Shown here piece by piece: positions 16,463 to 25,277 of a DNA stretch of 36,156 nt; the stretch's first letter is position 1; every line of letters starts with the position of its first letter. The translations under genes and the position numbers were made by a program. The DNA comes from Calditrichota bacterium. Its GTDB lineage: Bacteria; Calditrichota; Calditrichia; Calditrichales; J004. The stretch lies in the NCBI GenBank assembly GCA_003696775.1, contig RFFS01000148.1, positions 1 to 36,156 of the forward strand, written 5' to 3'. The notes below the pieces were generated by a model. It did no database searches, was not told the DNA's origin, and saw nothing but the letters and a program-made list of their open reading frames with translations.

Positions 16463-18655
16463 CTAATTTCCTTCGTTTACCCGTTCCACAGAAAATACGC
16501 CGGGAAGTTTATTAATGTTATTAATGACTTTCGTTAGATGATGCAGGTCTTTTACTTCCACGTTCAAATTGCCCCGCGCATACAAATCCTCGGCGGAAAA
16601 GGTTACGCTGACAATATTGATATCCTGCTTGGAAACACAATTGGTGATGTCGCGCAGCAGGTCTTTGCGGTCTTCGCCGATCACACGCAGATGCACCAAA
16701 AATTCCTGGTTTTTTTCCGTATCCCATTCCACATCGATGATGCGTTGTTTCTCTTCCAGCAAATAGATGAGATTTTTACAATCGCTGCGGTGGATGGTAA
16801 CACCCTTGCCGCGGGAAAGATAACCGATGATACTATCGCCGGGTACCGGATGGCAACAACGAGCAAAATTGATAAGCATGTTGTCCAGGCCCTGCACGCG
16901 GATACCGGAACTGTCCCGCGAACGTTTAAGATATTTTTTGAAAAAGCTCTCTTCTTTGGGCGGAGCGGCCGGCTTATTGGGATATAATTTTTTCAGGATG
17001 GCATCGGTAACCACTTCACCACGTCCGATGGCCACGATCAATGATTCCAGATTGCTGAAGCCCATTTTGGGAATCACATCCTGAAATTCCGGACTCTTTT
17101 CCGTGAGTTTATATTTTTTCAGAAATTTATTCAGAATTTCCGTGCCGATATCGCGTGTTTGAGCCTGCTGCTCCTCCCGGATAACTTTTTTTATCCAGTG
17201 GCGTGCCTTGCTTGTTTTTACAAAATTTAACCAATCCTGGCTGGGTTTTTGGTTTTGCGAGGTGATGATTTCCACCTGATCACCGCTTTTTAACGTGGTG
17301 CGCAAGGGAACAATTTTACCGTTCACTTTGGCGCCGATACAATGATTGCCCACTTTGGTATGCACGGCATAAGCGAAGTCGATTGGGCTGGAATCGGCCG
17401 GTAATTTATACAAATCCCCTTTTGGTGAAAAGAGAAACACCTCATCATGAAACAAATCGATTTTAAGGTCTTCCATAAACTCGCCGGCATCCTCGGAAAC
17501 CTGGCGGTCCAGCAATTCCTTCACCCAGTTCAGCGCGGCCTCGATATTCGGGTCTTCATCGGAATCGCCGTGTTTGTATTTCCAATGGGCGGCAATACCG
17601 TCTTCCGCCAATACATGCATGGCTTTGGTTCGTATCTGGATTTCCACCATTTTGCCATCCGGCCCCACCACGGTGGTATGTAACGACTGATATCCGTTGA
17701 TCTTGGGCATGGCGATGTAATCCTTGAAACGATCGTAAACCGGATTGTACAAACTATGGATGATACCCAGAGTGTAGTAACATTCTTCCACCTTTTCCAC
17801 GATGATGCGTATAGCGAGCAGGTCATAAATTTCTTCAAACGGCCGGTTGCGCTTTTTCATCTTGTTATAAATGCTGAAAAAACTTTTGGGGCGTCCTGAA
17901 ATTTGCGGATGAATGTTGTTTTTTTTCATTTCCTCGATAATCGGATCGGAAATGTTTTTGATATATCGTTCACGCTCGGCACGTGTTAGCTTTATTTTTT
18001 TAGCCAGCTCATTATAGGCCTCCGGTTCAAGATGTTTTAAGGCGAGGTCTTCCATTTCCCATTTTATACTGGCGATACCAAAACGGTGCGCCAACGGCGC
18101 GTAAACATCGCGGGTTTCCAAAGCGATGCGCGGCCGCTTGCGCTCGGGAACATGATCCAGGGTGCGGACATTGTGCAGGCGGTCGGCAAATTTTATGATG
18201 ATCACCCGGACATCCCGGGCCATGGAAAGCAGCATCTTTCGAAAGGTTTCCGCCTGACGCAGTTCCTTGCTCTCGAATTTCAATTCGCTGATTTTGGTGA
18301 CGCCGTCCACCAATAAGGCCACATTTTTGCCAAATTCGTTGCGGATATCTTCCAACTCAAAGGGCGTGTCTTCCACCACATCATGCAACAAGCCGGCTAC
18401 AATAGTGGTTTGATCCATACGCAGATCGGCCAAAATTTTTGCCACGTTCAGACAATGCTCAAAATAGGGCTCACCCGAATAGCGTTTTTGGTGCAGATGC
18501 GCCTTCATGCCAAACTGATAGGCATTGCGCACCACATCGGCATCGTAATCATTGCAATAAGCCGCCATTTTTCCCAGGATGTCTTCCATCATGGGGTCGA
18601 GCTTTTGATGCAATTTTTTGAGCAATGTTTCTTCTTTTGATTTTATAACATTCAT
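16463..18655 (-). CDS. rel: Bifunctional (p)ppGpp synthetase/hydrolase (RelA/SpoT homologue)
   Basis: HD region 'VAGLLHDVVEDTPF', synthetase 'RFKDYIAMPKINGYQSLHTTVVGPDGKMVEIQIRT', TGS 'DLYKLPADSSPIDFAYAVHTKVGNHCIGAKVNGKIVPL', C-terminal ACT. Confidence 0.96.
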   Translation of the reverse strand: MNVIKSKEETLLKKLHQKLDPMMEDILGKMAAYCNDYDADVVRNAYQFGMKAHLHQKRYSGEPYFEHCLNVAKILADLRMDQTTIVAGLLHDVVEDTPFELEDIRNEFGKNVALLVDGVTKISELKFESKELRQAETFRKMLLSMARDVRVIIIKFADRLHNVRTLDHVPERKRPRIALETRDVYAPLAHRFGIASIKWEMEDLALKHLEPEAYNELAKKIKLTRAERERYIKNISDPIIEEMKKNNIHPQISGRPKSFFSIYNKMKKRNRPFEEIYDLLAIRIIVEKVEECYYTLGIIHSLYNPVYDRFKDYIAMPKINGYQSLHTTVVGPDGKMVEIQIRTKAMHVLAEDGIAAHWKYKHGDSDEDPNIEAALNWVKELLDRQVSEDAGEFMEDLKIDLFHDEVFLFSPKGDLYKLPADSSPIDFAYAVHTKVGNHCIGAKVNGKIVPLRTTLKSGDQVEIITSQNQKPSQDWLNFVKTSKARHWIKKVIREEQQAQTRDIGTEILNKFLKKYKLTEKSPEFQDVIPKMGFSNLESLIVAIGRGEVVTDAILKKLYPNKPAAPPKEESFFKKYLKRSRDSSGIRVQGLDNMLINFARCCHPVPGDSIIGYLSRGKGVTIHRSDCKNLIYLLEEKQRIIDVEWDTEKNQEFLVHLRVIGEDRKDLLRDITNCVSKQDINIVSVTFSAEDLYARGNLNVEVKDLHHLTKVINNINKLPGVFSVERVNEGN

Positions 18656-18658
18656 GAA

Positions 18659-20050
18659 TCAAAATTCCGACGGTGAAAAAGCCGATGTTTCGTGGAACAT
18701 ATCCGGTTCGCCAAATTTACCGAACTCCTTAAGAAAAGTCAGCTTAACCGTGCCCACCGGCCCGTTCCGTTGTTTTCCGATGATCACTTCGCACATGTTA
18801 TGGGTGGAAGTGCCGTCTTCAAATTCTTCAATTTTGTAGTACTCCGGACGGTAAACAAACATCACCACATCCGCGTCCTGTTCAATAGCACCCGATTCAC
18901 GCAGGTCGGACAATTGCGGCCGCTTGAATTTATCCCGGTTTTCCGTTTGCCGTGAAAGCTGTGACAAAGCGATAACGGGAATATCGAGTTCTTTGGCAAT
19001 CCCTTTAATTGAGCGTGAAATATGTGTGATCTCTTGCTGTCGGTTTTCCCCTTTCGTTCCTTCCATCAACTGTAAATAATCGATGACCAGCATTTGTACA
19101 TGTGCTTCGGCCTTTAAACGTCGCGCCTTGGCCCGAAGTTCAAGCACGTTCAATGAAGGCGAATCATCGATATATATGGGCGCGTTCATCAGTTTCCCCA
19201 CATGACTGGTCAGGCGTTCCATCTCATGTTTGGCCAGCTTACCGGTACGCACGGCCATTTGGTTAACCTTGGCTTCCGTGCACAATAAGCGCATAACTAA
19301 TGATTCGCTGGACATCTCCAGGCTGAAAACCCCGACCGGCATGCCGTGTTCGATGGCGGCGTTACGGGCCAGGTTCAGGGCAAAGGCGGTTTTCCCCATA
19401 CTGGGACGCCCGGCCAGAACGATGAAATCGGCAGGTTGAAATCCGGCGGTCATTTCGTCGAGTTGTTTGTATCCCGAGGCTACCCCGGTAATGCCGGAAT
19501 TATTGGAATGAAACAGAATGTCTATCTTTTCAAAGGTGGTATGCAGGATTTCCTGAATGCCCGTGAAACCCTTTTGCATCCGTTTTTCCGAGATTTCAAA
19601 AATTTTGGACTCGGCCAGATCAAGCATATCATTTATGTTCTCACTCTGTTCATACGCCACATCGAGGATATGGGTACATTCACGAATTAAGAACCGACTT
19701 AGGGCTTTCTGTTTGATGATTTCCAGATAACTGTTTACACCGGCGGCGGAAGGTGTGCTGTTGGCCACTTCCGACAAGTAATAGGCGCCTCCCACCGTAT
19801 CAAGCAAATTTTTCTGCCGGAGCGCTTCGGTCAGGGTAACCAAATCGATGTTTTGGCGGGCATCAAACATTTCCATCATCGCCTTGTAGATTATTTTATG
19901 CGCTTCTTTATAAAAAAAACTGGCATCCACATTTTCCATGGCGATGGATACCGCTTCCTCATCGAGCAGCATGGCCCCCAGCAGCATTTGTTCCACATCC
20001 ATGGCGTGGGGCATGGAACGTACGAGATCGTTATTATTTTTTTGATCCAT
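18659..20050 (-). CDS. dnaB: Replicative DNA helicase
   Basis: 'PHAMDVEQMLLGAMLLDEEAV', Walker A 'GRPSMGKTAFALNLARNAA', 'VFSLEMSSESLVMRLL', 'VIDYLQLM', 'ALSQLSRQTENRDKFKRPQLSDLRESGAIEQDADVVMFVYR'. No intein. Confidence 0.97.
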   Translation of the reverse strand: MDQKNNNDLVRSMPHAMDVEQMLLGAMLLDEEAVSIAMENVDASFFYKEAHKIIYKAMMEMFDARQNIDLVTLTEALRQKNLLDTVGGAYYLSEVANSTPSAAGVNSYLEIIKQKALSRFLIRECTHILDVAYEQSENINDMLDLAESKIFEISEKRMQKGFTGIQEILHTTFEKIDILFHSNNSGITGVASGYKQLDEMTAGFQPADFIVLAGRPSMGKTAFALNLARNAAIEHGMPVGVFSLEMSSESLVMRLLCTEAKVNQMAVRTGKLAKHEMERLTSHVGKLMNAPIYIDDSPSLNVLELRAKARRLKAEAHVQMLVIDYLQLMEGTKGENRQQEITHISRSIKGIAKELDIPVIALSQLSRQTENRDKFKRPQLSDLRESGAIEQDADVVMFVYRPEYYKIEEFEDGTSTHNMCEVIIGKQRNGPVGTVKLTFLKEFGKFGEPDMFHETSAFSPSEF

Positions 20051-20068
20051 TATGTTTCCTTAATCGTG

Positions 20069-20104
20069 AAAAAACAGCAAACGGGGCTGAAAACAGTCCC
20101 GTTT
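20069..20104 (-). terminator. Hairpin plus T-run between udg and dnaB
   Basis: Minus strand AAACGGGACTG-TTTT-CAGCCCCGTTT (one internal A/C mismatch), GCTG, then TTTTTT. Confidence 0.55.
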
Positions 20105-20193
20105 GATGATAGAAATGATGGCTTTGTCTTTTACTGAGAATAAGCAAATTTAAAGATCGATTCAAGATTGAAAAAGCCTGATATTCAAACTTT

Positions 20194-20970
20194 TCAAACC
20201 GGCTTTTCCATGAAATTCAGAATTTTCTTAAAGTCTTGCCAGGCATACTGTTTCCAGCCGGAACTTCTCAAGAGCGCCGAGGGATGATAGGTAACGATAA
20301 ACGGAATACCATTGTAGGTATGCTTCTCCCGGCGCATCTTTCCGAGAGGGGCGTCGGTTTTAAGCAGGGACTGGGCGGCAATGCGCCCCAAGGCGACGAT
20401 CAAACGCGGTTGTATGATGTCTATTTGCTGTTTGAGATAAGGCTCACACAAGGCGACTTCATCGGGTAAAGGGTCCCGGTTGCCCGGCGGGCGGCATTTC
20501 AGAACATTGGCGATATAAACATCCTGTCTCGACAAACCGATGGCAAATAACATCTTATCCAGCAGTTTTCCGGAACGCCCCACAAACGGCAGACCTTGTA
20601 TGTCTTCATCTTTTCCGGGCGCTTCGCCTATAAATAAGATATCTGCCCGGGGATTGCCCATGCCAAAAACAAAATTTTTCCGGTTGCCGCTTAAGGCGCA
20701 TTGCGTGCAATCCCGAATGCGCTCATACAGGGCTTTTAATTCCGCGTGGTTGCCATGTACCCGGAAGGTGTCGTTCACATCCGGCGTTTTTTTCTTTTGA
20801 GATACAGGCGCCTGAGGCGCGGGGGCTGTCTGGGCGGCAGGAGCCGGTTGTTCCCATTGGGCCATAATCGTTTCCGGGTCTATATCCGTATTGAGATGCA
20901 GGGTGTCCCCGAAATTGATCCGGTACCAGGTTAAAAAGGATTCTATGTCGTTTAAAATATCCACACTCAT
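20194..20970 (-). CDS. Uracil-DNA glycosylase, Fe-S family (type 4-like)
   Basis: 'CTQCALSGNRKNFVFGMGNPRADILFIGEAPGKDEDIQGLPFVGRSGKLLDKML', 'VYIANVLKCRPPGNRDPLPDEVALCEPYL', 'VTYHPSALLR'. Confidence 0.93.
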   Translation of the reverse strand: MSVDILNDIESFLTWYRINFGDTLHLNTDIDPETIMAQWEQPAPAAQTAPAPQAPVSQKKKTPDVNDTFRVHGNHAELKALYERIRDCTQCALSGNRKNFVFGMGNPRADILFIGEAPGKDEDIQGLPFVGRSGKLLDKMLFAIGLSRQDVYIANVLKCRPPGNRDPLPDEVALCEPYLKQQIDIIQPRLIVALGRIAAQSLLKTDAPLGKMRREKHTYNGIPFIVTYHPSALLRSSGWKQYAWQDFKKILNFMEKPV

Positions 20971-21980
20971 AATGTTAAGGCTTTATGTAAGATAGCCGCG
21001 GCGGCATCCGTTTTGGACATGAGCGGTAATCTATCGGTTTTATCTTTAGTAATCAATGTAACCTTGTTGGTATCCACGGCAAATCCCGCGCCTTTTTCCA
21101 TGGGATTGTTGGCCACGATCATATCCAGTTTTTTACGTTCCATTTTTTCCCTGGAATGTTCCAGAAGTTTTTCGGTTTCCACGGAAAAGCCGATGATTTT
21201 TTGACCTGCTTTTTTTTGTCGCGCGATATCCTGCAAAATATCACGGGTGCGTACCAGTGTAAGCGAAAGTTGCGCGCCGCTTTTTTTTATTTTATGTGTA
21301 TGTTGTTTATCGGGTGTGAAATCGGCCACCGCCGCCGCGGAAAAGAAATAATCACATTTCGGGAATATATCATGGATAACCCGGTGCATGTCCGCCGCGC
21401 TGCGTACCATATGAACCGCAACGGTGGAAGGCAGGTCGATGTTTACCGGTCCGCATACCAAATGCACATCCGCGCCGAGACGGTAAGCCATCCGCGCCAG
21501 GGCACGTCCCATTTTACCGCTGGAACGGTTGCTGAAAAATCGCACGGGATCAATATCTTCCACTGTGGGCCCGGCGCTGATCAACACGGTTTGACCGTTA
21601 TATACTGTTCCTTTTTGCGATAAACGGTAAAAGGTGTCGGTCAAATCATCCGCGTCGGGCAACTCCCTGCCGGTGCGGGGCCGCACGAGGATACAGTCAT
21701 CGGATGCCAGTTCATTTACTTTTGCTGTCGGGGTTATGACCAACGGGTGAGCTACGTTTTTATGATTATCGGGCCAACCGATGTACCAATGGACAAGACG
21801 GGATGCGTTCGGCGCTGCATGGCCGGCCGAACCGTAAAGTTCAAAAAATTCGGGAAAGGCCTGGTATGTTTCTTCCGGCCATAACAGCCAAATATCCCGG
21901 GTCCGCAGTTCCTTAAACAGTGAGGCGTATTCAAAAACGGTGTTACCGCTGAAATTATGACATTCTACCGTGATACTCAT
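20967..21980 (-). CDS. coaB: Phosphopantothenate--cysteine ligase (CoaB domain) with degenerate N-terminal CoaC-like region
   Basis: CoaB 'VLISAGPTVEDIDPVRFFSNRSSGKMGRALARMAYRLGADVHLVCGP', 'SAAAVADFTP', 'KIKKSG', 'IIGFSVETE', 'ANNPMEKGAGFAVDTNKVTLI'. The first ~120 aa lack recognisable flavoprotein motifs. Confidence 0.88.
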   Translation of the reverse strand: MSITVECHNFSGNTVFEYASLFKELRTRDIWLLWPEETYQAFPEFFELYGSAGHAAPNASRLVHWYIGWPDNHKNVAHPLVITPTAKVNELASDDCILVRPRTGRELPDADDLTDTFYRLSQKGTVYNGQTVLISAGPTVEDIDPVRFFSNRSSGKMGRALARMAYRLGADVHLVCGPVNIDLPSTVAVHMVRSAADMHRVIHDIFPKCDYFFSAAAVADFTPDKQHTHKIKKSGAQLSLTLVRTRDILQDIARQKKAGQKIIGFSVETEKLLEHSREKMERKKLDMIVANNPMEKGAGFAVDTNKVTLITKDKTDRLPLMSKTDAAAAILHKALTL

Positions 21981-22555
21981 GATTCCCGTTCCGGACAGAT
22001 CACTTTTTCCACTTCGGCAACCGCATGCTCCAATTCATCGTTGACAATAACCCGGTCAAAGCGATCCATAAAGGTATATTCAAATTCAATCCGTTGCAGG
22101 CGCTTACGCAATGTGGCCTCGGTTTCGCTTTTACGTCCCTTTAAGCGTTCGATCAGGACATTCAGATCGGGTGGTTTTATAAAAATCAAAAAGCTTTCCG
22201 GATATTGGGCGCGGATGTTCAACGCCCCTTTGACATCGATATCGAAGACAACCGTTTTACCGGCCCGCCGCAATTCTTCCACGGTGGATTTGAGTGTTCC
22301 GTAATAATTGCCATGCACCTGTTCATATTCCAGGAACCGGCCAGCGGCCACTGCTTTCTTAAAGGCGTCTTCATTCATAAAAATGTAATCGACGCCATCC
22401 TGTTCTCCGGGGCGACGGGGACGTGTCGTGGCGGAGATACTAACCGCCAGCTCGGGATATTTTTCAAGTAACCGTTTAACTATGGTGGTTTTACCGGCGC
22501 CGCTCGGTGCGGAAAAAACAATATACGGCGCTATGAATCGCGGTGATCGAGGCAT
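21977..22555 (-). CDS. gmk: Guanylate kinase
   Basis: 'IVFSAPSGAGKTTIVKRLL', 'SISATTRPRRPGEQDGVDYIFM', 'VVFDIDVKGALNIR'. Confidence 0.97.
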   Translation of the reverse strand: MPRSPRFIAPYIVFSAPSGAGKTTIVKRLLEKYPELAVSISATTRPRRPGEQDGVDYIFMNEDAFKKAVAAGRFLEYEQVHGNYYGTLKSTVEELRRAGKTVVFDIDVKGALNIRAQYPESFLIFIKPPDLNVLIERLKGRKSETEATLRKRLQRIEFEYTFMDRFDRVIVNDELEHAVAEVEKVICPERES

Positions 22556-22558
22556 AAA

Positions 22559-23431
22559 TCATTCCAAATTTTGAGCTTGTTCGCGGATTTTTTCAAGTTC
22601 TTCTTTAATTTTTATTGCCAAAGCGGAAATGGTTACATCCGTGGTTTTAGAGTTTATGGTATTGGTTTCACGCAACACTTCCTGTAGGATAAAGGTTAAA
22701 CGCTTCCCAATGGCCTCCGAACCGGCAAGGGTATTGGCCAGTTGTTTTAAATGGCTGTTGAGTCGTGTAATTTCCTCGGAAATATCCACCTTGTCCGAGA
22801 TAAGGGCAATTTCCTGTTCCAGTCGATGATCATCGGTTGGAAATTCCGACATCAAACGCTCAATACGCGACTTGTAACGTTCAAATTCCCTTGTAACATT
22901 ATCCGGCGCTTTTTCGGCTATGGCTGCCACATGGTTTTTAATATGTTCGATGCGTTCGCTGATATCCTTAACAAGATGCGCGCCTTCCGCGCCACGCATG
23001 GCATTGCATTGGACTAAAGCGTCTTCGGTAGTCTCTAAAATGGTTTGTCTGAGATGATCATGGCGGTCAAAATCTATTTTTAATTCAAACAATTCGGGAA
23101 AAGCTAAAAAGTGATCCAGTCTGACCTCGTCCCGCACACCGGTGTTTTTCCTTATCGATTGTAACTGGGCATATAGTTGATTCAATCGGGCGGTGTCCAG
23201 CACCTCGGCCGGAGTTTCGCCACTTTGCTGGATATCCACAAACAAAGAAACTTTGCCTCGTTCCATATGCTTTTTAATTAACCCGCGTAACGCATTTTCC
23301 ATTGCTGCAACATTGATATTGGCGCGAATGAAAATATCAAGATAGCGACTGTTTACGGTTTTCACTTCCACATTAACCTGAAATCCTTCGGCGCTTTGCC
23401 CGGCCTTGCCATAGCCTGTCATGCTTTTCAT
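22559..23431 (-). CDS. yicC: YicC-family endoribonuclease/UPF0701
   Basis: 'MKSMTGYGKAGQSAEGFQVNVEVKTVNSRYLDIFIR', C-terminal 'RLTFILQEVLRETNTINSKTTDVTISALAIKIKEELEKIREQAQNLE'. Confidence 0.95.
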   Translation of the reverse strand: MKSMTGYGKAGQSAEGFQVNVEVKTVNSRYLDIFIRANINVAAMENALRGLIKKHMERGKVSLFVDIQQSGETPAEVLDTARLNQLYAQLQSIRKNTGVRDEVRLDHFLAFPELFELKIDFDRHDHLRQTILETTEDALVQCNAMRGAEGAHLVKDISERIEHIKNHVAAIAEKAPDNVTREFERYKSRIERLMSEFPTDDHRLEQEIALISDKVDISEEITRLNSHLKQLANTLAGSEAIGKRLTFILQEVLRETNTINSKTTDVTISALAIKIKEELEKIREQAQNLE

Positions 23432-23628
23432 GGAATTTTCCTGTTTATTATTCGGTTTTTTATAAAATGATGAAACAAATCACGTTCTTTTAAATATATT
23501 GAGTCCTATATTGTCATTTATTCGGCAAAAAAGTGGCTGACTGACCTGCTTACCGGATAAAAGTTAATTTAATACGCCCCGCATTGCGAATAAAGTGACA
23601 TTTGAACGGAATTAAATCGTAAGGTGTT

Positions 23629-25275
23629 ATGCACAAAAATTATTATCTCTTTAATCGCCAGGTGGATGACCTGTATCCTGTTGTCACCGGCTCGACCATT
23701 CGTTTTTGTCATACGGAAAAGAAGAATGAACTGGTTATCGGTCTGGATAAGGGTATTGTACGCATTTCCATTGCCGCCGATTTACCTTATTTGTTTTTTG
23801 AAGAGAACGGACGCCCTGCCCGCGCCAACCATTTTGAACAATTCCCATTGTGTATCGGGCAATCCATAACGAATGTGCGTATCGTTGCCTGTAATAAACA
23901 TGTTATCTTTGAAACCGGCCAATTTAATCTGCACGTTGTTTTCTACGGCAAACAGCAAAACATCTATTTTACAGACAAGGAAGAGCGGATTATAGATCGT
24001 TTTAAACAAAAACAACCGGAATTAGAACTACTCTCAATAAATGAAGACAGCCCGATGCTCTCTGCCGACTGTTGCAGTGAATTAAAAGAAGACATGAGCG
24101 GCGCCACCCTGAGTGCCTTTATACGTACGGTTTGCCCGGCGTTTAACAAATTAATGCAGCAGGAAGCGCTTTGTCGCCTGCATCAGGAAGCGCACACCTT
24201 GATCCGCGATTTAACGGGCCCGAACGCCCCGGAACAAGTACTACACGCATTGAATGACTCCTGTCGCAACGGATCGGCTTTTGTGTATCGTAAGGAAAAC
24301 GATTACCGGATCACATTATTTAAAAGTGCATGGCTGGAAAAACAGGGCTACGAGGCCGCTGAATATGAAAATGTAAATAAGGCCTGGATGGTCTTTATCT
24401 CCCGTACAATCCATGCGCGACGTTTTTACACAGTGCGGAATCGCATTTTAAAAGCACTTGAAAAACGGCGGGAGCAATTGACTAAAGCGCTTAATAAACT
24501 TGCGGAAGCGGAAGATATTGAACGGCGTAAACAGCTTGCCGACCTGAAAGGTCATTTGTTGTTGACACACAAACACAAAGTACCGCGCGGTGTAAAGGAA
24601 GTTACCCTGGTTAATCTGTTTTCAGAAAAACAGGAAAAAATCACCATTAAACTCAATCCTCAAAAAACAACGGTGGAAAACGCGCAATACTATTTCAACA
24701 AGTATAAAAACAGCGCCAAAAAAAAAGAAGCGCTTACACTCAAAAGAGCCACATACACCCGTCAATTACAGGAAATCGACACTCTTTTGGAACGTGCCCG
24801 ACAATACCACAAAGTGGATAACCTGGAAAAAATCCATCAGCAGTTGGTAGCCATGCACCTAATACAGGAACACACGCCCTCCGCGCGCATAAGCGAAAAG
24901 GCTATGTTGAAATTTGCCTTTAAGCGTGTTATTCTTGATAATCGTTGGGATGTGTATATCGGTAAAAACGATCAAAACAACGATATGCTGACCTTTCAGT
25001 TTGCCAACAAATGGGATATATGGATGCACGCCCAGGGCGTGCCCGGTTCGCATGTTGTAATTAAAAAACAGAAGAAAGAAGAAATCGTTCCGAAGAGTGT
25101 TATAGAAAAAGCCGCGCGTCTTGCCGCGGCAAACAGTAAAAACCGTCATGCCTCCACGGTTCCCGTGGTTTTTACGGAAGCGCGGTATGTTAATCGCATA
25201 CGCAAAGCGCCGGCGGGCACGGTTGCCATCAAAAACGAAAAGGTTCTGTTTGTGGAACCTCTTAATCTGAATTGA
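23629..25275 (+). CDS. NFACT family protein (RqcH/Rqc2/FbpA-like)
   Basis: C-terminal NFACT-R 'FANKWDIWMHAQGVPGSHVVIKKQKKEEIVPKSVIEKAARLAAANSKNRHASTVPVVFTEARYVNRIRKAPAGTVAIKNEKVLFV'; coiled-coil middle 'NAQYYFNKYKNSAKKKEAL'; divergent NFACT-N. Confidence 0.9.
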   Translation: MHKNYYLFNRQVDDLYPVVTGSTIRFCHTEKKNELVIGLDKGIVRISIAADLPYLFFEENGRPARANHFEQFPLCIGQSITNVRIVACNKHVIFETGQFNLHVVFYGKQQNIYFTDKEERIIDRFKQKQPELELLSINEDSPMLSADCCSELKEDMSGATLSAFIRTVCPAFNKLMQQEALCRLHQEAHTLIRDLTGPNAPEQVLHALNDSCRNGSAFVYRKENDYRITLFKSAWLEKQGYEAAEYENVNKAWMVFISRTIHARRFYTVRNRILKALEKRREQLTKALNKLAEAEDIERRKQLADLKGHLLLTHKHKVPRGVKEVTLVNLFSEKQEKITIKLNPQKTTVENAQYYFNKYKNSAKKKEALTLKRATYTRQLQEIDTLLERARQYHKVDNLEKIHQQLVAMHLIQEHTPSARISEKAMLKFAFKRVILDNRWDVYIGKNDQNNDMLTFQFANKWDIWMHAQGVPGSHVVIKKQKKEEIVPKSVIEKAARLAAANSKNRHASTVPVVFTEARYVNRIRKAPAGTVAIKNEKVLFVEPLNLN

Positions 25276-25277
25276 GA

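Noticed and set aside
18659-20050. Possible intein in dnaB (also checked dnaE)
   Set aside because: Both proteins have normal length with uninterrupted motifs.
23432-23628. Possible small RNA or riboswitch in the divergent yicC/NFACT intergenic region
   Set aside because: AT-rich with no convincing paired structure or terminator; simplest reading is two divergent promoters.
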